Positions 33,917-42,945 of a stretch of 64,000 nucleotides of DNA are shown piece by piece. Source of the DNA: Marvinbryantia formatexigens (GTDB lineage Bacteria; Bacillota; Clostridia; Oscillospirales; Ruminococcaceae); assembly GCA_021771035.1 (NCBI GenBank), contig JAETPU010000002.1, forward strand, positions 1 to 64,000. The letters are read 5' to 3'. The stretch's first letter is position 1, and every line of letters begins with the position of its first letter. The notes beneath the pieces were generated by a model, which made no database searches, was not told the DNA's origin, and was given only the letters and a program-made list of their open reading frames with translations. The translations under genes and the position numbers were made by a program.

Positions 33917-34897
33917 ATGTCTATTTTAATCTGCGGCGGAGCCGGATATATCGGCAGTAATATCAATAAAATGCTCAGTGAAAAGGGATACGATACCATC
34001 GTATTTGACAACCTGGTGTATGGCCATCGGGAATTTGTGCGCTGGGGCAGGCTGATTGAGGGAGATCTCAGTGACGAAGAGGCCATTGAAGAGGTGTTTG
34101 CCCACAACCAAATTGAAGCGGTGTTTCATTTCGCGGCCTATGCCTATGTGGGCGAGAGTGTAACTCAACCGGAAAAGTATTATTACAACAATGTGGCCTG
34201 TACGCTGAATCTGCTGCGGGCTATGCGGCGGCATGGCTGCAAGACTATCATTTTTTCTTCCACCTGCGCCACCTACGGAGTACCCGAGCGGGTACCCATC
34301 ACTGAGGAAATGCCGCAGAACCCCATTAACCCCTATGGCGCCACCAAACTCATGGTGGAACGTATCTTTCAGGATTACTCCGCGGCCTATGGGCTCAAGT
34401 TCGCGGTGCTGCGGTATTTTAACGCGGCGGGCGCGGATCCGCAATGTGAAATCGGCGAATGGCATATCCCGGAAACCCACCTGATTCCGCTGGTGCTGGA
34501 TGCAGCGGCTGGGGTGCGGGAGAGCATCAAGGTGTTTGGCACGGATTATCCCACACCGGATGGAACCTGTGTGCGGGACTATATCCATGTATACGATTTG
34601 GCAACCGCTCACCTGCTTGCCCTGGAGTATCTGCAAAAGGGCGGAAAAAGCGACTTCTTTAATCTGGGCAACACCAAGGGTACATCCGTTCTTGAGGTCA
34701 TTGAGGCGGTCAAGCAGGTGACTGGGCGGGAATTCAAAGTAGAGAATTGCCCCAGGCGGGCTGGAGATCCCCCCATTTTGGTTGGAAGCTGCGAAAAGGC
34801 AATGACCATCCTGGGATGGGAGCCAAAATACGCTGATATCCAGTCCATCATCACGCATGCCTGGAAGTGGTATCAAAAACTTGCGGAACAGTTGTGA
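33917..34897 (+). CDS. galE: UDP-glucose 4-epimerase
   Basis: A 326-aa extended short-chain dehydrogenase: NAD loop GGAGYIGSNIN, FHFAAYAYVGES, catalytic Ser in FSSTCATYG and Tyr-Lys in NPYGATKLMVE, plus VRDYIHVYDLATAH typical of GalE. It interconverts UDP-glucose and UDP-galactose and would supply UDP-galactose for the polymer. It fits with the kinase/uridylyltransferase two genes upstream. Confidence 0.95.
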   Translation: MSILICGGAGYIGSNINKMLSEKGYDTIVFDNLVYGHREFVRWGRLIEGDLSDEEAIEEVFAHNQIEAVFHFAAYAYVGESVTQPEKYYYNNVACTLNLLRAMRRHGCKTIIFSSTCATYGVPERVPITEEMPQNPINPYGATKLMVERIFQDYSAAYGLKFAVLRYFNAAGADPQCEIGEWHIPETHLIPLVLDAAAGVRESIKVFGTDYPTPDGTCVRDYIHVYDLATAHLLALEYLQKGGKSDFFNLGNTKGTSVLEVIEAVKQVTGREFKVENCPRRAGDPPILVGSCEKAMTILGWEPKYADIQSIITHAWKWYQKLAEQL

Positions 34898-34988
34898 TTG
34901 AAATAGCTTGAGATAGGTTTTCCGCTTTTTCAGGCGGAATCCATAAGGAGTGCGTGTGATTTTTGACCGGTGAAGGTGGGGTTTATTG

Positions 34989-35972
34989 ATGAATGTGGTA
35001 TACGCGAGTGACGACAATTATGCCGAAATTTTAGGGGTTTCCCTAATTTCGCTGTTTGAAAATAACCGGGAGGTTCCGGCGATTACCGTCTATATCCTGG
35101 ATGATAAGATTTCGGAAAAGAGCAAAGAAAAACTCAACTCTATTTTTGCAAAATATGGACGGGAGGGCGTCTTTATCCCAATTCCGGATCTCAATCAGCT
35201 GGCGGGAATTGAAATTGATTCCCAGCGCTGGTCCATCAGCACGTTCTCCAGGCTGTTTATGGCGGAGCTTTTGGAAGAGAGTGTTGAAAAAATACTCTAT
35301 ATTGACTGTGACACTCTGATTGAGGGCTCGCTGGAGGGGCTTTGGAATACGGATTTGCAGGGGTATGCTGCAGCTGGTGTTTTGGACTGTATGTCGAAGG
35401 GACATAAGAAAAATGTGGGCTTGGCCCCTGATGAACCCTATTTTAATGCCGGTATCCTGTTAATCAACCTGAAAGACTGGCGGGAACAGGGGATGCAGAA
35501 AAAGTTTATTGAGTTCATTGTCCAGTATGGCGGGAAAACTCCCTATGTGGATCAGGGTGTCATCAACGGAGTGCTCAGCAGCCGGATTCGTGTTTTGCCG
35601 CCGGATTACAATGTTATGACGGTTTTCTATGACTTTACCTATAAAAATATGCTTCGGTACCGGAAACCGAATGCATATTACAGCGAAGAGGAAATTGGAC
35701 AGGCTCTCAAGAGCCCGGTAATTGTCCATTTTACTTCCAGCTTTTTGTCCCTGCGCCCTTGGATTCAGGGAAGCGGGCATCCGCAAGCAGCCCAGTGGCT
35801 GCGCTATAAGGCGCTGTCCCCCTGGAAGGAGATCCCCATGAGAGAGGACAGGCGCGGAAAACTCAAAAGAGCCTATGAGCGTTTTTATCATATCATGCCG
35901 CTGGGCTTTTCTGTTTGGGTTTCCAGTTTGCTGCATTCCACATTTTTGCCGATTGTGCAGCGTCATAAATAA
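34989..35972 (+). CDS. glycosyltransferase family 8 protein
   Basis: A 327-aa retaining glycosyltransferase of the LgtC type: NVVYASDDNYAEILGVSLIS at the start, the DxD motif in KILYIDCDTLIEGSL, PYFNAGILLINLKDWREQ, and YVDQGVINGVL. Family members usually add galactose or glucose from UDP-sugars in alpha linkage, which matches the UDP-galactose supply genes. It has no membrane helix except a weakly hydrophobic C-terminus. The ATG at 34989 follows AAGGTGG. Confidence 0.93.
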   Translation: MNVVYASDDNYAEILGVSLISLFENNREVPAITVYILDDKISEKSKEKLNSIFAKYGREGVFIPIPDLNQLAGIEIDSQRWSISTFSRLFMAELLEESVEKILYIDCDTLIEGSLEGLWNTDLQGYAAAGVLDCMSKGHKKNVGLAPDEPYFNAGILLINLKDWREQGMQKKFIEFIVQYGGKTPYVDQGVINGVLSSRIRVLPPDYNVMTVFYDFTYKNMLRYRKPNAYYSEEEIGQALKSPVIVHFTSSFLSLRPWIQGSGHPQAAQWLRYKALSPWKEIPMREDRRGKLKRAYERFYHIMPLGFSVWVSSLLHSTFLPIVQRHK

Positions 35973-36027
35973 AGATGGAATCAGACGCTGCCGGGCTTTT
36001 GAGTGCTGAGATTTGAGGAGTTATTGG

Positions 36028-36822
36028 ATGAGTGGATCGTTGAGAGACTTGCAGTTGGTGGAACTTGGAATTTATAAGGACATCATTGGAATCTGTGAAA
36101 AGCACGGTATTCCATACTATGCCATGGCTGGGACTGCGTTGGGGGCAGTGCGTCATAAGGGCTTTATTCCCTGGGATGACGATATGGATATTGGAATCCC
36201 GCGTCCATATTATGAGAAATTTGCCACAGCAGTCCGGGAAGAAGCCCCGGAATACCTGCATTTGGAATATTCAAAAATCGGACAGCTTTATCGGGTGCTG
36301 GATACCAGAACCAAAATGCGGGTTGAGACTTTTATGACGGGAACCTCCAGCACTGAGTATTCGCCGTTTGTGGATTTTTTCGCAATTGATGGAATGCCCT
36401 CCGGGAAAGCTTCGCGCTGGCTGCACGCCACCCATTATCTGTTTTTGCGGATGTGTCTGAAATTTCACTTCATTCAATATGTGCAAACCGGTTCCCATCG
36501 CTCCGGAGCAGAAAATTTTGTGATACGTATGGCAAAAGCGCTGCATCTTTACAAAATATTCCCTGCGGATCGATTCGAAAAAAAGATGCTGCGCTGTGCG
36601 TTGAAATATGACTATGACAACTGTGACTGGTGTGCGGTATTTGGCGGGGCGTATCGGTATAAGGATATTTATCCCAAGTCGTTCATGGGAACAGCAGTAA
36701 AAACTTCTTTTGAGGATACTTCAATTCCCCTTCCGGAAAAGTATCATGAATACCTCACCTCCCTGTACGGCGACTATATGATCGAGATAAAGCGGGCACC
36801 TCATGCGGTTGACTTTATATAA
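36028..36822 (+). CDS. LicD family phosphotransferase
   Basis: A 264-aa protein of the LicD/FKTN nucleotidyltransferase-fold family: YAMAGTALGAVRHKGFIPWD, DDMDIGIPRPYYEKF (metal-binding acidic motif) and FVDFFAIDGMP. LicD enzymes move a phospho-alcohol such as phosphocholine from its CDP form onto a sugar of a surface glycan. Here it shares an operon with genes for a phosphonate and its CDP-activation, so it is the best candidate to attach a phosphonate to the polymer. The ATG at 36028 has GAGGAG 7 nt upstream. Confidence 0.9.
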   Translation: MSGSLRDLQLVELGIYKDIIGICEKHGIPYYAMAGTALGAVRHKGFIPWDDDMDIGIPRPYYEKFATAVREEAPEYLHLEYSKIGQLYRVLDTRTKMRVETFMTGTSSTEYSPFVDFFAIDGMPSGKASRWLHATHYLFLRMCLKFHFIQYVQTGSHRSGAENFVIRMAKALHLYKIFPADRFEKKMLRCALKYDYDNCDWCAVFGGAYRYKDIYPKSFMGTAVKTSFEDTSIPLPEKYHEYLTSLYGDYMIEIKRAPHAVDFI

Positions 36823-36874
36823 AAAAGAATTAAGGATGCTGAGTTGCAATTTGTTATAAGGGGGAGGAAAATCT

Positions 36875-37924
36875 ATGCCCAAAATAAGTGTGATAATCCC
36901 AGTTTACAATGTTGAAAGCTTTATTCATCAGGCTGTAGACAGTATTTTAAATCAAACTTTTAACGATATAGAGGTACTTTTGATTGATGATGGTTCACCA
37001 GATAACTGTGGCAGTATTTGTGATGAATATAGTTGCAAAGATCCTCGGGTTAAAACCATTCATATTGAGAATCATGGTGTATCGTACGCCAGAAACTTGG
37101 GTATAAAAAATGCGCAAGGAGAGTGGGTGTGTTTTGTTGATCCCGATGATTGGGCCGATGAATTGATGTTGGAAAATGCGTATCAGATGGCGTTAGAATA
37201 CCAGGCGGATCTTGTAATGTGGAATTATTATATGGAATTTCCTCGAAAGCGCATTCCGGGGAAATCAAATAGTCGGCCCATTCATGTGTTAAGTGATGAT
37301 GAATTGCTGGATCACCAATTAAGAATGATAGGCAGTTGTCCCGTAAAAGGCGAATTTTACTGGCAGGGTGGAGCGTATCCTTGGTGTAAATTGTATCGTT
37401 TGGATTTAATAAAAGAACATAATATAGAGTTTCTTTTAGGGGTTCATCCGTCGGAGGATACTTACTTCAATTATGTTTTTCTACAGTTTGCCAAAAGAGT
37501 AGTTTATATCGATAAGATCTTGTTTCATTACAGACAAAATGAAAATTCTGTTATGTACAAGTGGACAGATAATAATTTCACAAATGCTGAAATGATGCTT
37601 AATGGCCTTGAAGAGTTTCATAGGACTTATCCTAAAAAGGATGCAGAGAGATTTGACCAGGTTGTCTATTCTAGGCTGATCAATACATTCATGTTGGGCC
37701 TGCAAAGAACATTTGTCCATAAAGATTCACCAAATACTTTTGGCGAATCTTTAATATTAATAAGAAAACAGCTTCAGCACCCAAGATATCAGGAAGCTTT
37801 CATGTGTGTGAATCTTAAATGTTTAAATAAGAAGGCAAAGACAGTTGTTTTTTTAGGAAAGAAACAATGGACGCTTGCTCTTTATTTTCTCGGATGGTTG
37901 AAAAAGAAGTCGACTAGAATCTGA
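36875..37924 (+). CDS. glycosyltransferase family 2 protein
   Basis: A 349-aa GT-A inverting glycosyltransferase: KISVIIPVYNVESFIHQAVD, LLIDDGSPDNCGSICDEY, and the DxD-type VCFVDPDDWADE. The C-terminal half resembles other EPS glycosyltransferases but gives no substrate. The gene and the next two are clearly AT-richer than the flanking genes, suggesting a separately acquired serotype-like block. GGGGGAGGA precedes the ATG at 7 nt. Confidence 0.92.
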   Translation: MPKISVIIPVYNVESFIHQAVDSILNQTFNDIEVLLIDDGSPDNCGSICDEYSCKDPRVKTIHIENHGVSYARNLGIKNAQGEWVCFVDPDDWADELMLENAYQMALEYQADLVMWNYYMEFPRKRIPGKSNSRPIHVLSDDELLDHQLRMIGSCPVKGEFYWQGGAYPWCKLYRLDLIKEHNIEFLLGVHPSEDTYFNYVFLQFAKRVVYIDKILFHYRQNENSVMYKWTDNNFTNAEMMLNGLEEFHRTYPKKDAERFDQVVYSRLINTFMLGLQRTFVHKDSPNTFGESLILIRKQLQHPRYQEAFMCVNLKCLNKKAKTVVFLGKKQWTLALYFLGWLKKKSTRI

Positions 37925-37963
37925 AAATATAAATCAAATTTTGTGTGAAAGAAAGGGGAAAAA

Positions 37964-39262
37964 ATGTCTTTTATTTCTACTGTAGTGAAAAAGGATTATG
38001 GGCCTTTATTAAATAAAGTATTTTCAAATTTTTGGATTATGGTTCTACTTTTCGTTCCATTTTTAAAACCGGTCTCATTTGAATATCTTATGATGCCGTT
38101 TCCTTTTATTGATAGTTTATTAACAGTTGCGAAAGTAGTCGTTTTCCTGTTTTTATTTGTATCATATATTTCGAAAAAAGAAATATCCCCATTTATTATT
38201 TCTGTGAGCATATTCGTAATAATTGTACTGTCTTCTACGTTGATTCAGAATGGTGATATAAAAAAGGCAATTGTGTTTGCAATTAATATTTTAGGAGCTT
38301 GCATGCTATCTGAACTTGCAGTTACAATTTCCTTCAAGACATTTTTAAAAGCGCTGTTTTACCTTTTAAGTGTTTTAGTAGTTCTGCATTTGATTTCACA
38401 ATTTGTATTTCCCAATGGGCTAGCGTTGCATTATTATTATGGTTATAAGATATTTTTTATGGATATCGACAATCAAATGGCCCCCCTTTTATTTTTGGAA
38501 ATGTTTATAATCGTTTTATATTCGGAATTCTTCTTTCAACGGCTAACCGGAACTGCTATAGGAATGTTAATTATTGTAAGTGCAGTAATTTTGAAATCAT
38601 GGTCGGCAAGCGCACTTGTTGGATGGTTTTTATTTATGTTATTCCTTTTAATCGCTTATCGCCGTAAACTAGCGTCAGTGTTTCAATTCCGTTATTTGTC
38701 TCTGGCTTATGTAGTTGCTTTCTTTTTGTTAGTGATCATTCGTATCCAAAATTTGTTTTCCTTCTTGATTGTGGATGTTTTGCACAAAGATTTAACTTTT
38801 ACTCATCGCACTGAAATGTGGGATATTGCCTTTTCTCATATTCAAAATAATTGGCTGTTAGGTGAAGGTGTACCCAGAGAGGTAGGACATATTTGGTTCC
38901 CATATTATAATCATTATTTTCCAGGACATAACATTTTTATAGAAATTATGTTAATTAGTGGGATCTTAGGGCTAGGCTCCTTTTTACTAATTATGTTTTT
39001 TATTGGAAAAAAGAATGGAAGTGTAAAAAAACATCCATGGGCGTCTTTGACATCAATGTTACTCTTCTGCTTCTTCGTAGTTATGCTAATGGAGGCGTAT
39101 AATACAATTCCGGCATTTTGGATTGTATTGACCATTGCCTACTTCTTGCCGAATTGCATCAAACAGGAAAAATTGTTTCGACAAGAAAATCCAACTTTTG
39201 GCGAGCGAAAGGGCCTATCTTTAAAGATTTATAACTCCTATTGTCGGCTTCGTAGACGATAG
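37964..39262 (+). CDS. Wzy-like polysaccharide polymerase / O-antigen ligase family membrane protein
   Basis: A 432-aa very hydrophobic protein with about ten to twelve membrane segments. The long extracellular loop late in the protein contains HRTEMWDIAFSHIQNNWLLG, then GHNIFIEIMLISGILGLGSF, the pattern of Wzy_C/O-antigen ligase-type proteins. In a Wzx/Wzy pathway it would join repeat units outside the membrane. It is AT-rich and followed directly by the flippase gene. Confidence 0.85.
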   Translation: MSFISTVVKKDYGPLLNKVFSNFWIMVLLFVPFLKPVSFEYLMMPFPFIDSLLTVAKVVVFLFLFVSYISKKEISPFIISVSIFVIIVLSSTLIQNGDIKKAIVFAINILGACMLSELAVTISFKTFLKALFYLLSVLVVLHLISQFVFPNGLALHYYYGYKIFFMDIDNQMAPLLFLEMFIIVLYSEFFFQRLTGTAIGMLIIVSAVILKSWSASALVGWFLFMLFLLIAYRRKLASVFQFRYLSLAYVVAFFLLVIIRIQNLFSFLIVDVLHKDLTFTHRTEMWDIAFSHIQNNWLLGEGVPREVGHIWFPYYNHYFPGHNIFIEIMLISGILGLGSFLLIMFFIGKKNGSVKKHPWASLTSMLLFCFFVVMLMEAYNTIPAFWIVLTIAYFLPNCIKQEKLFRQENPTFGERKGLSLKIYNSYCRLRRR

Positions 39263-39283
39263 TACAAAGAAGAGGATTTAAAA

Positions 39284-40816
39284 TTGAAACGGACTGAAAG
39301 TAGTATTAAGAACTTGTTTTTTGCTTTTGGAGGGCAATTTATCGGGCTTATTATCAGCTATTTAGCACGCATAGTCTTTATTCATTTTTTGAATAGTGAG
39401 TATTTAGGTCTGAATGGGCTTTTCACTAATATCCTTACGATGCTTTCGCTGGTAGAGGTGGGGATTGGCCCAGCTATGTCTTTTGCTCTTTACAAACCTT
39501 TGGCGGATAAAAACATTGACTTACTAAAGTCCTTGATGCGATTTTATAAAAAATCCTATATTTTAATAGGTGTTTTAGTGCTTGCATTGGGGATCGGAAT
39601 CACTCCCTTTCTTCCATTGATTATAAACGAGATGCCCGATATCCCAAACATTAGTTTTATCTATATTCTTTTTGTAATTAACACATCTGTTTCGTATTTT
39701 TATTCTTATAAGCGTTCGCTTATAATTAGCGATCAAAGGCGGTATATTGCTACTGTATACAGGTATGGATTCTACATTGTCTTAAATATTTCCCAAATAA
39801 TTGTATTAGCATGGTCCCATAATTATATTCTTTTTCTTTTGACCCAAATCTTGTTTACCTGGTTGGAAAATTTTTTTGTTTCACGGAAAGCAGATAGGAT
39901 GTATCCTTATTTAAAGGACAAATCTGTTAAAAAGCTTCCCGAGGAATCTCTTAATGTGATTAAAAAGAATGTCTTTGCTATGGTTTTCCATAAGGTAGGT
40001 GGAATTGCGGTTACGGCTGTAGATAGTGTCATTATTTCAAAAGTAGTGGACTTAGTGGCCGTAGGTTTGTACTCTAACTATCAGTTGATTATACAGGCGA
40101 TTCACACGGTACTGTCACAAATTTATAACTCAATTATAGCAAGTATCGGAAATCTCGGAGCCACAGAAGGCCACAAGAAAATGGAGCTAATTCTAAATCG
40201 TACAATTTTTCTTACTTTCTGGATTTATGGTCTATGTTCTATTTGTTTGTTTATTTTGCTTCAGCCGTTTATTGGTTTATCATTTGGGAACGAGTTCCTT
40301 TTTTCACTTCCCATTGTAGCCTCTATTATTATTCAATTTTATTTTACTGGAATTCGGAAGGCCGTTCTAGCCTTCAGAGATGCAACCGGTGCTTACTGGT
40401 ATGACAGATACAAGCCCATTTTTGAAGTTGCATTAAAACTTTTCTTTTCATTTTGGTTGGCCCAATATTTTGGTGTGGCGGGGGTTATGCTCGGCACCGT
40501 AATTGCTTTCTTATTAACCGGTTTTTGGGTCGAACCGTATGTTCTCTACAAACATATATTAAAATCTAAACTGTCCTCATATTTTAAGCAGTTTACTTTA
40601 TATACGCTTGTAGTGCTTTTTGGTGGAGTAGTTACTTTTGGAATCTGTAGTTTTGTTTCAGGTAGCGGATGGCTATCTCTTATTATCAAGGGGATTCTAT
40701 GTTTCACGGTTCCCAATATTATATTTCTTTTACTAGCATTCAAAACAGAAAATTTTCAGTATTTTAAGCAGTTGCTACTTCAGACAATTAGGAAAGTTGT
40801 AAAGAGAGCGAATTAG
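39284..40816 (+). CDS. Wzx-like polysaccharide flippase (MOP superfamily)
   Basis: A 510-aa protein with about 12-14 membrane helices, from a TTG start (GAGGA upstream). The N-terminus (KNLFFAFGGQFIGLIISYLA, RIVFIHFLNSEYLGLNGLF) and VEVGIGPAMSFALYKPLADK are typical of polysaccharide transporters next to Wzy genes. It would flip lipid-linked repeat units across the membrane. It is the last gene of the AT-rich block; GC rises sharply in the next gene. Confidence 0.9.
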   Translation: MKRTESSIKNLFFAFGGQFIGLIISYLARIVFIHFLNSEYLGLNGLFTNILTMLSLVEVGIGPAMSFALYKPLADKNIDLLKSLMRFYKKSYILIGVLVLALGIGITPFLPLIINEMPDIPNISFIYILFVINTSVSYFYSYKRSLIISDQRRYIATVYRYGFYIVLNISQIIVLAWSHNYILFLLTQILFTWLENFFVSRKADRMYPYLKDKSVKKLPEESLNVIKKNVFAMVFHKVGGIAVTAVDSVIISKVVDLVAVGLYSNYQLIIQAIHTVLSQIYNSIIASIGNLGATEGHKKMELILNRTIFLTFWIYGLCSICLFILLQPFIGLSFGNEFLFSLPIVASIIIQFYFTGIRKAVLAFRDATGAYWYDRYKPIFEVALKLFFSFWLAQYFGVAGVMLGTVIAFLLTGFWVEPYVLYKHILKSKLSSYFKQFTLYTLVVLFGGVVTFGICSFVSGSGWLSLIIKGILCFTVPNIIFLLLAFKTENFQYFKQLLLQTIRKVVKRAN

Positions 40817-40879
40817 CAAGAGTCATAAATGAGGGTTGAGCTTCTCTTTTATTTTGCATATGGATAATTGGGTGATAAT

Positions 40880-42007
40880 ATGATAAAAGTACAAAATCTG
40901 ATCACAGAATTACAAAATGTTGACATCTCCTTCTTTACAGGAGTGCCGGATTCCCAGCTGAAGGCCCTGTGCGACTGCCTGATGGACAAGTACGGCATCA
41001 GTGAAAGGCATATCATTGCGGCCAACGAGGGCAACGCGGTGGGGCTGGCTGCCGGCTATCATATGGCCACAGGAAAAATCCCCTGTGTCTATATGCAGAA
41101 CAGCGGTTTGGGCAATGTGGTGAATCCGGTTGCCTCCCTGCTGCATCAGAAGGTGTATGGGATTCCGGTATTATTTATCGTGGGCTGGCGCGGGGAGCCT
41201 GGAGTGAAGGATGAACCCCAGCATATTTTCCAGGGAGAAATTACCCTGAAGCTGCTGGAGGATTTGGAGATACAGGCGTGTGTCATCGAGAAAACCACAA
41301 CTGAGGAGCAGTTCTCCCAAATGCTGCAGCAGGCGCTGGCGGTCCTGCGGCAGGGGCGCTGTGCCGCCCTGGTGGTACGCAAGGGCGCCCTGGCGTTTGA
41401 GGGTAAGGTCTCCTACCGCAACCAGGAAACCATTGTGCGGGAGGAGGCCATCCGGCATATTGCGGCTGCCTCGGGGAAAGATGTGGTGGTATCCACCACT
41501 GGGAAAGCCTCCAGAGAACTCTTTGAACTCAGGGAGGCCAATGGACAGACTCATGGAACCGACTTTTTGACAGTGGGATCCATGGGCCACAGTTCCATGA
41601 TTGCCCTGGGAGTAGCGCTGGGCCAGCCAGAGCGCCGGGTATGGTGCGTGGACGGCGACGGCGCTGTTCTGATGCATATGGGAGCAATGGCGGTACTGGG
41701 CGCTAAAAAGCCGAAGAATGTAATCCATGTGGTTCTGAATAATGGCGCTCATGAGACAGTGGGCGGTATGCCCACTGTGTGTCCCAGTGTGGATCTTGGG
41801 GGAGTGGCCACGGCCTGCGGATATCCCTGTGTCATGTCTGTGGACAAGATTGAGCAGTTGGATGCCGCATTGCAGCAGGCAAAGGCCCAGGACGAACTGA
41901 CGCTTCTGGAGATTAAATGCGCTATCGGTTCCCGGGCGGATCTGGGACGTCCCACGACAACTGCCAAAGAGAATAAAGAGAATTTCATGAGGTATCTAAG
42001 GGGATAG
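40880..42007 (+). CDS. ppd: phosphonopyruvate decarboxylase
   Basis: A 375-aa thiamine diphosphate enzyme of the Ppd/Fom2 type. The N-terminal pyrimidine domain has FFTGVPDSQLKALCDCL and HIIAANEGNAVGLAAGYH (catalytic Glu). The C-terminal domain has the cofactor motif CVDGDGAVLMHMGAMAV with NNGAHETVGG. It turns phosphonopyruvate into phosphonoacetaldehyde, the step that pulls the unfavourable PEP mutase reaction forward. Its partner mutase is two genes downstream. A likely terminator follows its stop (42011-42050), so later genes may be expressed at a lower level. Confidence 0.93.
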   Translation: MIKVQNLITELQNVDISFFTGVPDSQLKALCDCLMDKYGISERHIIAANEGNAVGLAAGYHMATGKIPCVYMQNSGLGNVVNPVASLLHQKVYGIPVLFIVGWRGEPGVKDEPQHIFQGEITLKLLEDLEIQACVIEKTTTEEQFSQMLQQALAVLRQGRCAALVVRKGALAFEGKVSYRNQETIVREEAIRHIAAASGKDVVVSTTGKASRELFELREANGQTHGTDFLTVGSMGHSSMIALGVALGQPERRVWCVDGDGAVLMHMGAMAVLGAKKPKNVIHVVLNNGAHETVGGMPTVCPSVDLGGVATACGYPCVMSVDKIEQLDAALQQAKAQDELTLLEIKCAIGSRADLGRPTTTAKENKENFMRYLRG

Positions 42008-42010
42008 AGG

Positions 42011-42050
42011 AAAAACGGCAGCGCTTCTAACGGGAGGCGTTCCGTTTTTT
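42011..42050 (+). terminator. hairpin with T6 inside the phosphonate gene set
   Basis: AAAAACGG pairs with CCGTTTTTT, with additional GCGCTTC/GAGGCG-type pairing inside. It looks like an intrinsic terminator between ppd and the NTP transferase gene; since the gene set clearly continues, it may cause partial read-through control. Confidence 0.65.
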
Positions 42051-42127
42051 CTGTCCATAGGAAGCGGCTTGCCGGGCTGTTCTGATTGGATATGTCCTGT
42101 TTTTGAGGGAAAGGATGGTTAAAACGA

Positions 42128-42844
42128 ATGAAGGCATTGATTTTGAATTCCGGAATGGGCAAGCGTATGGGAGTGCTCACCTCCGAACATCCCAAATGTA
42201 TGACGGAGCTTCTGCATGGCGAGACCATACTCAGCCGGCAGCTGCGGCTGCTTGAGGAACAGGGAATCCGGCAGGTTGTCATTACGACGGGTTTATTTGA
42301 TCAGGTTTTGGTGGACTACTGTAATTCCCTGAACCTGAATTTGGACTATACCTTTGTGTATAACCGGCAATACGCGCAGACCAACTATATCTATTCCATG
42401 GAGCTGGCTAAGCAGGAGCTGGATGACGATATTCTCCTGATGCATGGGGATTTAGTCTTTACCAAGCCTGTTTTGGAGCAGGTGCTCGCCAGCAAAACCA
42501 GCTGTATGACGGTGAGTACGGCAGTGCCGCTTCCGGAAAAGGATTTTAAGGCGGTTTTGGGAGAGGACGGCTGGATCCAGAAGGTGGGAATTGAATTTTT
42601 TGAATCCGCTGTTGCCGCACAGCCTCTGTACCTGCTCAAGCAGAAGGACTGGACGGTTTGGAAACATGCAATTTCAGAGTTCTGCGCCCGCGGGGAGCGC
42701 TCCTGCTATGCGGAAAATGCCCTGAATACGGTTTCGGACAGATGTAAGATTTATGCGCTGGACGTGAAAAACGCACTTTGCCAGGAAATTGATACCCCAG
42801 AGGATCTGGAAAAAATCAAGGGTATTTTAGACAGCGAGCGATAA
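42128..42844 (+). CDS. LicC/PntC-like NTP transferase (probable cytidylyltransferase)
   Basis: A 238-aa nucleotidyltransferase. The nucleotide loop is LILNSGMGKRMG, with PKCMTEL after it, metal Asp in LLMHGDLVF, and a C-terminal EIDTPEDLEKI. It resembles CTP:phosphocholine and CTP:2-aminoethylphosphonate cytidylyltransferases (LicC, PntC). In this operon it could activate a phosphonate or phospho-alcohol for LicD. The mutase gene next to it has its own cytidylyltransferase domain, so the two either act on different substrates or one is a duplicate function. Confidence 0.82.
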   Translation: MKALILNSGMGKRMGVLTSEHPKCMTELLHGETILSRQLRLLEEQGIRQVVITTGLFDQVLVDYCNSLNLNLDYTFVYNRQYAQTNYIYSMELAKQELDDDILLMHGDLVFTKPVLEQVLASKTSCMTVSTAVPLPEKDFKAVLGEDGWIQKVGIEFFESAVAAQPLYLLKQKDWTVWKHAISEFCARGERSCYAENALNTVSDRCKIYALDVKNALCQEIDTPEDLEKIKGILDSER

Positions 42845-42945
42845 ACCAAAACAAAATAGTTTTGTGACAGAGTCTGCGCCGGTTTCGGGAATATTCATGC
42901 GTCAAGCTCAAACCGGCATAGTTTCAGAAAGGAAGAAGCGGTACC

